A stretch of DNA of 64,000 bases, from positions 248,001 through 312,000 of the forward strand of contig JAPDOI010000275.1 in assembly GCA_029168955.1 (NCBI GenBank). The letters are read 5' to 3'. The notes under the pieces were generated by a model. It was given only the letters and a program-made list of their open reading frames with translations. It did not search any database and had not been told where the DNA came from. The position numbers and the translations under genes are program-made. Numbering within the stretch: the stretch's first letter is position 1; each line of letters starts with the position of its first letter. Shown piece by piece: positions 38,301 through 52,020 of the stretch. Source of the stretch: Aplectana chamaeleonis. Its lineage: Eukaryota > Nematoda > Chromadorea > Rhabditida > Cosmocercidae.

Positions 38301-40541
38301 CCAACCCAAACTCACCCATAACTCTTTAACGAGACTTTGAATGCAAAATTGATAGCAAATTCGTGATCAGCGTCAAATACCCACAACAAGACATCAATTT
38401 CGCATCGTTTACTGCATCGGGAAAGAAAAGAAATTTTTTTGGCCTGAAAATCATCAGGCTTATCCTTCCATATAATGAAAGTAATCGGAGTACAAAGTAC
38501 GACCACCTGGGCCTCCATCACTAGAGCACTATTTCCTGTGACATCTCTGGTAACCACTCCAAAACAGTATTGAGGTGTATGTGCATTTCAGTTCACCAAA
38601 CCTTCTAAAGTTTAGTTAGGCTCTATACGATTGTGCACTCATTTAGGGAAGGTTGGGGGATTACGTTTTTCGGTCTCTCAACATTCTTCTGCCATCGAAA
38701 CAGCCAAAAATCTGCGTGAGCAGTTCGAGTTCCTTTTCCTTTCTTCAGCCAAACGACTTCACCCTCATTACGTGGAGTGAGATCTCAATTCTCGGCATCA
38801 CCTGGGGCTCACGACCTTCGTGCAGTTGGGTGAACACTAACAACATTCATCGACGTGACTTCTAGAACCACCTCCCGGACTTATGCTCCCAGACCCCAAA
38901 ACTCCCGATGAACCGTTATCAAAATTTTTTCAAGCAGCTCCAAGATCTATTAGAGGATGACTGGTGTAGCCTAAAAACCTCTCTTCAACGACCACAACTT
39001 CACGGATTTAATCTGCAAAAGCAATCAAGGACTATTCTTTTACCACCGGTCGGATAACCTCTTCAAATTCTGATACTACACAACATCCCCAACCCAAACT
39101 CACTCCAGGCAACTCTTTAACGAGACTTTGAATGCAAAATTGATAGCAAATTCCGGTGATCAGCGCGTCAAATACTCCACTAGACATCAATTTCGCATCG
39201 TTTACTGCATCGGGAAAGAAGAAATTCTTTTTTTTGGCCTTAGAAATCATCATCAGGCTTAATCCTTCCATATAATGAAAGAATCGGAGCACAAAGTAAC
39301 AGACCACCTGGGCCTCCATCACTATAGCACTATTTCCTCGTGACATCTTCTGAACCACTCCTAAAAACAGTATTGAGGTGGTATGTGGCATTTCAGTTCA
39401 CCAAAACCTTCAAAGTTTAGCGTTAGGCTCATAACGATTGTGCACTCATTTAGGGGAAGGTTGGGGATTACGTTTTTCTTTGGTTCTCAACATTCTGCCA
39501 TCGAAACAGCCAAAAAATCTGCGAGCAGTTTCGAGTTCCTTTCCTCTTCTTCTGTAGCTGTAAACGACTTCACCCTCATTACGTGGAGTGAGATTCAATT
39601 TCCTCGGCATCACCTGGGGTCACGACTCTTGCAAGTGCTGGTGACACTACAACATCATCGACGTGACTCTAGAACCACCTCCCGGACTTATGCTCCCACC
39701 CAAACTCCCTGATGAACCGTTATCAAAATTTTTTCAAGCAGCTCCAAGATCTATTAGAGGATGACTGTGTAGCTCTAAAAACCTTTCTTCAACGACCACA
39801 AACTTCACGGTGGGATTTAATCTGCAAAAGTAATCAAGGACTATTCTTTACCACACCGGCTCTGGATAACCTTCACCCTGATACTACACAACATCCCCAA
39901 CCCAAACTCACTCCATAACTTCCCTTTTAACGAGACTTTTGACAATGCAAAATTGATAGCAAAATTCGTGATCAGCGCGTCAAATACTCCACGCCAAGAC
40001 ACTCGGCAATTCTCGCATCGTTTACTGCATCGGGAAAGAAGAAATTTTTTTTGGCCTGAAAATCATCAGGCTTTCTGATCCTTTCCATGATAATGAAAGA
40101 ATCGGAGCACAAAGTGCACGACCACCTGGGCCTCAGCATCACTATAGCACTATTTCTGTGCACATCTCTAACCACTCCAAACAGTACATTGAGGTGTATA
40201 GTGCATTTCAGTTCACCAAAACTTCTCTCAAAAGTTGAATAGCCCTCATTTAGGCTTTCATACGATTGTGCACTCATTTAGGGGAAGGCGTTGGGGATTA
40301 CGTTTTTCGGTTCTTAACATTCTGGCCAAATCGAAACAGCCACAAAATCTGGGCGAGCAGTTCGAGTTCCTTTCCTTTTCTTCTGCCAGCCAAACGACTT
40401 CACCCTCATTACGTGGAGGAGATTCAATTCTCGGCATCACTCTGGGGTCACGACACTTCGTGCGTTGGCAGGACACTACAACATCATCGACGTGACTTAG
40501 AACCACACACCCTCCTGGACTTATGCCCTGCCCTTCAAACC
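35355..40541. repeat. 758-bp satellite, diverged subfamily at the array edge
   Basis: About seven copies share a consistent set of substitutions absent from the rest of the array: TCAGTTCACC for TCAGTCCACC, AGTTTAGTTAG for AGTATAGTTAG, GGGAAGGTTGG, CATCGAAACAGCC, GACATCAATTTCGCATCG, GGGAAAGAAGAAA, CACTACAACATCATCGACG and GGATTTAATCTGC. Copies progressively lose identity toward 40541, where the array ends mid-monomer after TGCCCTGCCCTTCAAACCC. The many short insertions of the preceding block persist here. Confidence 0.9.
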
Positions 40542-40593
40542 CGGTACAGAAGGAATTCACCTATCATTGAAGCGCTGAAACACAAAATTTTAA

Positions 40594-41170
40594 AGGCAGT
40601 GGTCACGATGAAAACGTTATTGAAAAAACTACAAAAATCAGCTTAGATCAAAAAACAGCTGAAAACTATATGAAGGTAGCGCGGTGAAAAACGGTCTACA
40701 ATTGAGAGATTTTTAGGGCCCAAAGAAGCTTAGTTCGTGCAACATCGTGCACAGCAAAGATGACGAAACAGATCGCAGTCTCATGCCGAGCAGTCAAAAG
40801 TCATCGACATTCAGAGGGACGAAATAAATGCAAATTTAACAAATAAAAACACAGCTGGAATAATGGAAAGCAATCACTTTCAGCCTAATGCTTTGAACAC
40901 TTAGATGTGTACATAAATCTGAAGGTTCATTGATTGAGACATTCAATTTCAAGCTGAAGCTGATGTCTCTTGATATAAGAGGGTCATCCATGACTGATGA
41001 TGTGAGAGGGCTCGTCCACCATCAAAAGGCAAGAAAGTTCAGGTTTCAAATTCGGCCCAAAAACAGTGTTTTTTTTCGCGATTTTTTCTATAGGTCCTAC
41101 TTACTCGAGACCCAGGAAAGGATTTGGAGAGAAAAAGACATACAAGCATATTTGATCGCGACCACTGCCT
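40594..41170. mobile_element. TTAA-flanked miniature element, copy A
   Basis: A 577-bp element flanked by TTAA at 40590-40593 and 41171-41174. Its terminal inverted repeat is AGGCAGTGGTCACGAT on the left and ATCGCGACCACTGCCT on the right. A TTAA target duplication is the hallmark of piggyBac-type transposons (established knowledge), though the TA inside TTAA leaves a Tc1-type origin formally possible. No transposase is encoded; the 116-codon frame at 40930-41280 runs through the right end and out of the element. The whole element is repeated in inverted orientation at 42711-43258. Confidence 0.8.
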
Positions 41171-41174
41171 TTAA

Positions 41175-42706
41175 GAGTAGAATCACCATGCATGTGATGG
41201 GGCCTTCTACCACTGTCGAAAAGAAAGTGGATTTCATGGGTAAGATTTTGCAAGTTGGGAAAGGAGGGCAGTTAGGCTAAGTCCCTCATGCGAAGCTACC
41301 TGGCTTTTGGATTTTTTTTAAATATGGCGCTCTGGAAGTTACAGGGGCGGGGTGCGGACTGACGACAAAACGACATTGGTTATCAATAGTCTTTGTTCAG
41401 TTACTGTTCCACTCCCAAGTGCAAGCGGTGCAATGCATGAAAGCTCAGAGAGGCTATTGATCAGGGATGAGCCGAAGTCTTTTTCGAAACTTCGTTGATT
41501 CTGGAAATCGGAAGGCCAAACCATCGGGGAAATCAGGATAGAATCGGAAATAAGTTCACCTGGATGTGGATTCCAACCACCCATGGTGGCTGTATGTACC
41601 TACCCTCTTCTTATCTAGAATGAGCCTTCAAAACTGTTCCTAGTTTCCTAGCTGGGAGTGTAGATCTCCTCCAATAAAAAAGACTTAATGAGGCTTATTC
41701 TTCTTCTTACTCTCTAATTTTTTCACTGAAATCTTTGATACAACGACAAAAACCGAGAGAATCCGGACAAATCTGCTCAAATTTCGCTTCAATTAATTAT
41801 TTTCAGGTAGCACACTTCCTTAGATATCCTGACTTCTGAGACAACACTCACTAATTCACTGTAGCAGCAATAAGTTATCATTTTGTGCAATACCGTAACT
41901 TAAATAGTGATGTGTAACTCATCTCAGATAACAAGAGCTATGTATATAGACCCATTATAATCACACAACAAGTAGGCTTGAACAAAAATATTTTATAGTA
42001 GGTAATGGGCCACTTACATGGAACACATGGTCTAGCGGATGGGCGAGGCGCGCCTACAGGCCAAAGCAAGCAGTGCGGATTTTGGCATGACACCACCGGC
42101 AAACAGAGTTTCGATCGCGCTGTCAAAGCCCTTCGAAGTCCCCGTCCATTTTTTCCACCACACACATTCTTGAGAGAAGATATCATACGTTCCAACTCTG
42201 TTCCTGCTGTTCACTCCACCTAAACAAACACCGGCAGGACCCTATTAGATTCAATAATAAGCATGGACAAATCCAACATATCTCTGAAAAAGAGCCTCTG
42301 TTTGAGAATGGTTCAATCCTGAATTATGAGGCAGAAGTAGAGCTCAATCACAGTGAGTTTTTGGTTCATTTCGGAAAAAATATAGATCCTGTTGACATAT
42401 GGAACCTTTACTTCCCCTTGCCTCTTTTAACATCAAAACAAAACCTCCGGTTCAGGTTTAGCTCTTAAAGAACACCCTTAATGTCTTGCAAAATTACAAT
42501 GCGTAACCTCCGTAAAATTGTAGGATCTTCTAACCATTTCCGATACTTTCCAGGCATTTTGGGGCATTTTTTCGCAAATCGGAATTCAGAAATCTGAAGG
42601 CAAAAAACCATCGGAAATCCGCTCATCCCCGCTACTGATCTATTGCGACAAGGCACATAACGCTCTATTCGGTTAGTGAGCTCACACTTATGATCAAGGC
42701 AGTGGC
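41175..42706. other. Gene-free spacer between inverted element copies
   Basis: About 1.5 kb of apparently single-copy sequence lying between two facing copies of the same miniature element. Short frames on both strands (60-85 codons) show no recognisable domain or codon pattern. No RNA gene or promoter could be identified. Confidence 0.5.
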
Positions 42707-42710
42707 TTAA

Positions 42711-43258
42711 AGGCAGTGGACGCGATCAAATATGCTTGTCGTCTTTTTCTCTCTAAACCCTTTTCTGGGTCTCGAGTAGTAGGACCTATAAGAAAAAATC
42801 GCGAAAAAACACTGTTTTAGGCCGAAATTGAAGCCTGAGATTTCTTGTCTTTTGGTGGTGGACGAGCCCACTCCACAACATCGGCACCGATGACCTCTTA
42901 TATCAAGAACATCAGCTGGCTTGAAATTGAATTTCAATCACTGAACCTTCGGATTCATTTACACAACTAGTCAAGAACATTGACTGGAACGCTTTCTTTC
43001 ATTGCTCAACTGGTTTAATTAGGTAAATTTACATGTATTTCTTCCTCTGAATGTCGATGATTTTTGACTGCTCGGCATGAGACGGCGATCTTTTTCGTCA
43101 TCGCTGTGCACGTGTGCACGAAGTGGCGATTTTGGGCCTTAAAATCTCTATTTCTAGCCCGTTTTTCACCGCTCTACCTTCATAGTTTTTCAGCTGTTTT
43201 TGATCTAAGCTGATTTTTGTAACTTTTTCGATAACGTTTTTCATCGTGACCACTGCCT
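42711..43258. mobile_element. TTAA-flanked miniature element, copy A' (inverted)
   Basis: A 548-bp element flanked by TTAA at 42707-42710 and 43259-43262. It is the inverted counterpart of 40594-41170: on the minus strand it shares AGGCAGTGGTCACGATGAAA, CAAAAATCAGCTTAGATC, TCATGCCGAGCAGTCAAAA and AACACTGTTTTTTCGCGATT in the same order. Small indels and substitutions separate the two. It has no transposase frame. A partial terminus (AAGGCAGTGGC, about 42696-42706) sits immediately outside its left end. Confidence 0.8.
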
Positions 43259-43262
43259 TTAA

Positions 43263-44519
43263 GGCTGGAATTTGATCAACGTCGTTCTTTCGTTGGCCAG
43301 TTCCCTCCTCACTGTTTTCCGAATCGGAATTCCAGAAAAAAAAGAATTATGGCGAGTCACCGCTCTTAGCTGCTCTGAACCCTGCCATACATATCAGCGC
43401 GCTACTACAGCACTCTGCAGGTACGCAATCACGTTACTTACGCAGTATCCATTCTACGGTAATCATGAAAAACTGGAGCAATATACAAAAATTAAGGGTC
43501 TGCGGAAACAACTGTGAATTTGGTGTTCTGAATTACGGTGTTGCAGAAACTGTGTAAGAGGGGTGACTGGGTAACCGCAGGTGGGGGAATAACAATGCTT
43601 CTTGGGACTCTCCACCGAGACGGATTATAGGGAGCAGAAGCAGCAAAACCTAGCGTTCAGTCAGTGCAGTGTGACGCGGTACTGGAAGTTCACTCAGGAC
43701 CAAACTGCTTCACTAATCCCTACACAGAAAAATTTAGATGAAAGTTCTGTCGTCGGTGTCTTCATTTTTTTCTCAGTTGTGTTTTTTTAGATTTTCGTAA
43801 TGAGGAGAATACAGTTTTGTTACTCTGAAATTTGAAAACCTTTCTGACCGACTAGCGGTTTCTATTGAGCTAGGAACCCTAGCTATGGTGTCACATTTTC
43901 AGCTTCACCTACAGCGGCCTTTTTCGGACTTGACGTGTAATCCACACGTCAAAGTGGACCTTAAATTTTGGTTATGAAGAATTTTGAACGAATCGTTCGT
44001 TAATCACAAAGATGAAGGGGAAACTGTGGAGAGTTCCGAAAATTCGTTGTATCAGACTGTGAGCAGCGTCCTTATCGGAGTGAAATTACGGTCTGGAGCT
44101 GCGCACTGCCGCGTTTGAGAAGGCCCGCCACACAAAATCGTGCAAGGATCATGGGCGAATTTTCATTTCTTCTGTGAGAGCAGTCCTGAGAGAGTCCAGT
44201 TTCAATCCAGTTTCAAAAAGTCTTTAAGTGAAATAGAAATCATTATTTGAACTGTCAGGACAGGAAAATGTAGTGTTTTCACACACTACTGGACCTCTTT
44301 GTAAGCGGCAGAGTTGTGGCGGACCATTGATATCATTCGTGTAGAGATAGTGCACGCTTCAGTTGATGAGGATTTTCTCGAATAGAAGCGGTAACTGCAT
44401 TTCTGCAAATCGTTAGGAGCAGGACATCGTAATTATAGGGCTCCCGGGACTTTGATACCCACCACCATCCCCCGTTTCAGGTGTTTTAAAGTTATTTTGA
44501 AACAGAAAGTTTTTTTTGC
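43263..44519. other. Unassigned sequence
   Basis: About 1.25 kb with no recognised gene. An 81-codon frame at 43272-43517 and a 62-codon frame at 43602-43790 have no identifiable domain. CCAGTTTCAATCCAGTTTCAA near 44200 is a small local duplication. Confidence 0.4.
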
Positions 44520-47311
<2,792 letters not shown>

Positions 47312-47316
47312 CTTAA

Positions 47317-47767
47317 AGGCAGCGTTCACGATGATCATCCTCGCTGACTTTCCACACTGAAATGATAGGTGAGAAGGATCCTAGACTACCAGTGTCGAAA
47401 GAACGGTAGAAAACGAGCCAGGAGCGGCAAAATAACTGCTGCAAACAAGCGTTTTGGTGCCCCAGACACGCCCAGTGCCCCAGGTCCGCCCCTCGAAAGC
47501 AATAAATGAAGACTCAGATTATAGGAATGATCAAGTGAAGGAAGTGCTGATAACTGAGCTGTTTGCTCCATTGCACTAGTAGGTATCATCCCTCTAGCGG
47601 TCAATTCCTCCACGCTCAAAAAATCAACGTAAACAAGGAAGGGCCTATTTTGGCTCAAAAACGCGTCTTTCGTGTCCTTTTGAAGCATGCCCTGCTGCTA
47701 TATAGGGCACCAGACCTTTCGTAAACCTTGGGCATATTGGAAGTGAAATTTATCATGAACACTGCCC
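47317..47767. mobile_element. TTAA-flanked miniature element, copy B
   Basis: A 451-bp element flanked by TTAA at 47313-47316 and 47768-47771. Its ends are AGGCAGCGTTCACGATGAT and ATCATGAACACTGCCC, the same terminus as copies A, C and D. The interior differs from copy A. No transposase frame is recognised; the 100-codon minus-strand frame has no known domain. Confidence 0.75.
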
Positions 47768-47827
47768 TTAAGCGCAAACAAGCTCAAACAAGTTGCTCCC
47801 AAGTCAGTGTAGAGAATATAAAAAAGA

Positions 47828-47850
47828 ATTTAGATTTAGATTTAGATTTA
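47828..47850. repeat. Hexamer microsatellite, likely 3' tail of a CR1-like element
   Basis: ATTTAGATTTAGATTTAGAT and three more bases form almost four TTTAGA units. On the minus strand (TAAATC)n lies about 390 bp downstream of the CR1-like reverse transcriptase remnant. CR1-type elements typically end in short microsatellite tails rather than poly(A), so this is read as that element's 3' end. Confidence 0.6.
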
Positions 47851-48239
47851 TTACGACATTTAGGACATCGTGAGAAAAAAGGGGAACAAAATTACAATAA
47901 TCCTGCGATACTACAAAAAGGGCACGTGGCATGCAACAAGGAGATGCTAAATGGAGAAAAAAATCTTGAAATTATTTGCTTTCAAGGAAACCTGTTGAAC
48001 ACGCATCACTAACTGCTGAGCAACTTGGCTTCAGCAAAACGTTAGAAACACGACAATGTGTTCATATGTGCAGTGTTCTGCATCAACTGGCTGTAAACTT
48101 TAGCTGCTCTATTAACGAAAGCATGAGCAGCTATGATAAATCGTGCTTGGGCTGTGAAAACCTTATACTGCTCTCCTCTCATTCTAGTTCGTCTTAGATG
48201 GAAAAATTTTTGGAAACCAATCTTGATTCTTCCGTTTAT

Positions 48240-48725
48240 CTATTTGTAGACCATACAAGCATCAAAAACTTTCCTTCTTGATTCTAACGTAGGCAAGTTG
48301 AAACACCTATTCCGAAAATGGGATCTCGGAATTCTGTTATACAGAATACCATTCCTCTTGATCAATAGCTCTCTAGTGAAGCTATTCTTGCATTTTTCGA
48401 GCTTTAGGATATCTCTTCTATTACAAGGGTTGGAAACAGCTGTTCCACACTCCACTAACGGCCGAATATAGGTTTTATATGCTCTCAAAAGGACGTCGGT
48501 GTTGTCTGTAGAAAGTGCCTTGGACAAATGAAATGTACGAAGGTGGACCTTGCTTAGGATATTCTGAATATGACCGGAGAAGTCCAGCTTGTGATCATAC
48601 AAGAAGCCCAAATCTCTCACTGATCTCGTCGGAACAACGATGTTTCCTTCTACGGGATAATTGGAAACCACCTCAGATTTACCCAGCCGCAGATAGAATT
48701 GAATTAGTCGAATGAAAAGAAGCAA
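48240..48725 (-). pseudogene. CR1/Jockey-type reverse transcriptase, C-terminal fragment
   Basis: An open frame of 161 codons on the minus strand matching only the region after the catalytic core of non-LTR retrotransposon reverse transcriptases. Visible family signatures are SVRDLGFLYDHKLDFSGHI near residue 35 (the DLGF-L-F-HI block), LLRAYKTYIRPLVECGTAV near residue 83 (the Y-YIRP-E block), a basic FTREL segment and a terminal FNLPTLESRRKVFDACMVYK. The catalytic YxDD and all upstream domains are missing, so this is a 5'-truncated, non-functional insertion. The 3' side probably extends to the hexamer tail at 47828. It lies immediately beyond miniature element B and has no host gene beside it. 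Assignment to CR1 rather than another Jockey-group clade is inference. Confidence 0.8.
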
Positions 48726-49607
48726 CCCTGAAATCGAAATTATTCATTACTACATAATGATCATTTAAAATTATTTTCAACTTTCCAGTCAGTAACGTAA
48801 CTATTGAAAGCCCGAAATTGGAACTAAGTGGCCCCATAAGTAATTTTCAAACAATACTTATCAAATTATTTTTTGAATATATAAGTTGCTGATTAGTAAT
48901 AACTGAATGAGGTAATAACAAACGAATGGATGCACTCAAATGTCTAGGACAGCAAATAGATCAAATATTGAGTAAGCAAATTAACAATTTATAGATTCAA
49001 AAGGTTAAATAATTGTGTAAGAAAACAAAAATACTAGTTCCTAAGTAAATAAAAAGTTAATGGATGACGAACGAAGGAAGACAAAATTAAATTACCGAAT
49101 GAACGAATCGGAATATATTTGAAAAAATTAATTACTCCAAAAACAATGAAAGTATGTAGTTAAAAAACTTACCCAAACTGAGAGCAGAGATCGGATAGAG
49201 CAGCAGAAAAGATTGAAATCGGGAGTTTAGTCGAGAGCAACATGGGAAGAGCGCCGTCACCGAGCTAAAACATGATTGAGACGACGAAAATTTGTGTTGC
49301 ATCGACTGATGGCCACCTGGCTGGCCCCCACGACCGGCCACCCACAGCACGAACTGTTCTTCGAGCCACGCGGGTCGCAGTCCAAACTGCAGCCGAACTA
49401 AGTGCGAGTTGTGGGGAAGTATTATAGGACACCCTCAAAATTCACTCTAACACTTCTACCATTATCGATGGGCCTTTCTGCCAAGTCTATCCCTTCTTCT
49501 CTTCTTCGGAGCCTGGAAATCGAAGCACATTCAGGGAACTACTCGATCAAGCGCTATTTCATTCTACAGATCTCATCCAATAGGTAACCCGACCACCCAC
49601 GAAGCAA
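48726..49607. other. Unassigned AT-rich sequence
   Basis: About 0.9 kb with no recognised gene. The 72-codon minus-strand frame at 49132-49350 and the 61-codon plus-strand frame at 49402-49587 show no domain. Confidence 0.4.
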
Positions 49608-49935
49608 CATACAATACCGCTCGTAGGATTTGGTCAGAAGGCGCGCGAGGTCGGGTTTTAGCGTCTTTTTCGTCTTTTTCTTATAACTCACTTCAAAATC
49701 AACTCTGAGCAAAACTATGGTGATATTCGTGATCCTGGTGTCAAGGGCTACCAAACGGTATAGCCCTTGTTGGGGTTTCGTTTTGAACTAACGGAGTTTG
49801 ACAGGCAGGGTATACTGTATATTACCATTTGATGGAAGAGGGGGCTCGGCGTCCTGTGTCTGCGTCCTCGTGGCTCCTACCACACCGTCTGCAACGCGCT
49901 GGCCGTCTGTGGCCTCGCCGACTCGCGTGCTGCCT
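49608..49935. repeat. 328-bp inverted repeat, left arm
   Basis: This segment is found in reverse complement at 52597-52925 with high identity. Shared stretches include CATACAATACCGCTCGTAGG, GATCCTGGTGTCAAGGGCTA and GTCTGCAACGCGCTGGCCGT. The match begins at CATACAATACC and ends at ACTCGCGTGCTGCCT; sequences beyond both ends are unrelated. The arms are about 2.66 kb apart. The 100-codon plus-strand frame here is mirrored by frames in the other arm and has no known domain. Confidence 0.9.
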
Positions 49936-50574
49936 CTCGGCGTCGAGATTTTCGGCGGTTCCCCCACCATCATTCCATTTGGTGTGAACCGTTGGGAAAT
50001 CTCGAGGGTAAGCGGCGGGGATGGTGCCGCGCGCGGCGAAGGAACAGTTCGACGTTCCCTCCTCACAAAATTATCAGCTGTGATCGTGGTAACAATATGA
50101 TACATAGCATTGCGCCAAATTGGTCAAGTTCCCACGCAAATCCTTCAGCATCACCCACCCCTATTCTCCAAAAATGTGAGGAAAAGACTCGTTTTCTGTT
50201 GAAACTGATGTTATATTTTGACTGGTTAATCATCTGATATTCCATCTATTTATGCTTCGATAAATAGAATTATTTCTTGTAAGTTTATAACAGTTTTATG
50301 TCGCTCGAGCATTTTTGTTTTTATTTGGAGATTCTGTGCTTAATTATAGATTTTTATTGAGGAAAACCTCATTTAAATTTTCTTCGGATTCATTCTCTCG
50401 AACTGGTCCTCTATGAGACCATGAATGCGCTCTTCAGTTTAAATGTTCTCACAGGGCGAAAAGCAGCTGACTGCAGTTGTTAAACTTGCTGTATTCATCT
50501 TTTTTCTGCATTATAAAGCAGTAGAAGCAAAAATGCCTAAGCGACATCGAATTGTTATAAACCCATAAAAGCAA
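49936..50574. other. Unassigned sequence inside the large inverted repeat
   Basis: GC-rich at first, then AT-rich. No gene is recognised; short frames on both strands lack domains. Confidence 0.4.
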
Positions 50575-51058
50575 CAATACCGCCGCTATACAAGGGAAAA
50601 AATGGGCAAAGTGGGCAACTAAAGCGTCTTTCGACCACAACACGCCTCAAAGTGCTCCGTTTTCAATTTCGAAAGGACCAAAATGTTCACCGTGCCACAA
50701 TCAATCTAACTATGTGAGACAAAATTGGAATTCACTAATGAAAACGCTTTTTTTAAGATGGAGTTAGCTATGGATTTGATAATGTTATCACAAGATAACG
50801 AGCGCATTCAGGCAAAGACAACCGTACGCGATTTCTAGCATGGTCAAAATGGAAATGTATTCCACCTTAAAAAATAAAGTTGCTCTCAAATTTCGCAAAG
50901 TATTTTCACACGCTCGACTAGGCCACGACATGCTGTACATTTCGGCGTTTTTGAATTTGAAAACGGAGCACTTTGAGGCGAGTTGTGGACGAAACACGCT
51001 TTAGTTGCCCATTTTGCCCATTTCGCCCGTTTTTTTCCCTTGGATAGCGGCGGTATTG
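50575..51058. repeat. ~105-bp inverted repeat with ~275-bp centre
   Basis: The left arm, 50575-50674, pairs with the right arm, 50948-51058: CAATACCGCCGCTAT against ATAGCGGCGGTATTG, and CTCAAAGTGCTCCGTTTTCAA against TTGAAAACGGAGCACTTTGAG. Small mismatches and indels occur across the AATGGGCAAAGTGGGCAACT part. The structure resembles a foldback or miniature element. No transposase is present. Confidence 0.8.
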
Positions 51059-51272
51059 TACTTCAAATGCTAAATACCACAATAAATGACAACATCGAGA
51101 TATTTGGCAGTAAAATATAAAAGAGAAAATAAAGATGAGCAATCCACCTCGCATGCTTCAAGGGTACAGCATCGATGACTATTAGATGATGCTTTTTTCG
51201 GAGAAATTTCACCATCTGCTAGGAAATGGTATGTGATCCATGGCGTGAGTCAGCGTAGAGCCGCAGATTTAA

Positions 51273-51734
51273 AGGCAGTGTTCACGATAAAAATCGTTCT
51301 TCTGTTTTTCCATCTATCTTGAAAACGGTCCCTTGCCGATTCCAATGATGTCCCTGAAATAGTACAAGACCCCCTGGAAACGGAGTTATGGCCCCTCGAA
51401 ATTTAGCAAGTGAAAATTGTGGACGAGTTGTCCGAGGCTTGTTACTTCGGTTTTTTGCAGCCGATGTGTGCGAGCTAACCTGAGTAAAGAGAGACGTTGA
51501 GAATGAAGGGAAGAACAGGGTTTTTGATCGAAAACCATCGCTCATTTAACCACAAAATCAGGGGAACTGTTATAGGACGTGGGCGGAGTGGCCCAATGGG
51601 TCGGCTGGCCCACGAGATTTTCACCCACTTACCGGCCGTTTTTAGTCGCACTTCCGTTCTTAATCTTCTTATAGGGACCCAAAGCTTACGTTTCAGCCAA
51701 AAAAAGGGAAACTTTTTCTTCGTGAACACTGCCT
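51273..51734. mobile_element. TTAA-flanked miniature element, copy C
   Basis: A 462-bp element flanked by TTAA at 51269-51272 and 51735-51738. Its ends are AGGCAGTGTTCACGATAAA and CTTCGTGAACACTGCCT. Part of its interior (CCCTGAAATAGTACAAGACC ... GTGGACGAGTTGTC) recurs in a diverged form at about 53005-53105, which points to a further broken copy there. Non-autonomous. Confidence 0.8.
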
Positions 51735-51832
51735 TTAAGCATTGTGCATGATCATTGAATCTCAAAAGCAGGTCTATGATTCCCTGCTGAAACAGCGAAT
51801 ATGTGAATTAATCCCGCTTTCTACACAGCGGA

Positions 51833-51850
51833 AGGCAGTGGTCACGATGG
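51833..51850. mobile_element. Solo terminus of the AGGCAGTG element family
   Basis: AGGCAGTGGTCACGATGG is an intact left terminus of the same family, but the preceding bases are GCGGA rather than TTAA, and I find no partner inverted terminus nearby. It is read as a truncated copy. Confidence 0.6.
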
Positions 51851-51979
51851 ATAATGGCTGTGTCCGTGGTGGGTTCTTAGCGATTCTGGAGACACCATTG
51901 TGATCAGCGCGAAATCCTCACAAAGCTAAGCAAGAAAAAAGGAAAATGATTTTGAGGTGGTTGGGCTGTGCCTTGAAGG

Positions 51980-52020
51980 TATCGTAGAATGTGTGTATTG
52001 TTTACACACATTCTACGATA
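51980..52020. repeat. Perfect 18-bp hairpin
   Basis: TATCGTAGAATGTGTGTA (51980-51997) and its exact reverse complement (52003-52020) are separated by the 5-nt loop TTGTT. There is no mismatch in 18 pairs, and G-T pairs extend the stem outward. A 69-codon frame (51957-52166) runs through it, but no domain is recognised. Confidence 0.95.

Noticed and set aside
19042..40646. Repeated 60-126-codon open frames in the right satellite block
   Set aside because: Same reasons. The longer ones in 29-40 kb are created by scattered insertions that shift frames.
40930..41280. 116-codon frame as a gene
   Set aside because: It runs across the right end of a miniature element and its inverted repeat, with no domain.
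51497..51751. Frames on both strands in miniature element C
   Set aside because: Overlapping and opposite, without a domain; the element is non-coding.
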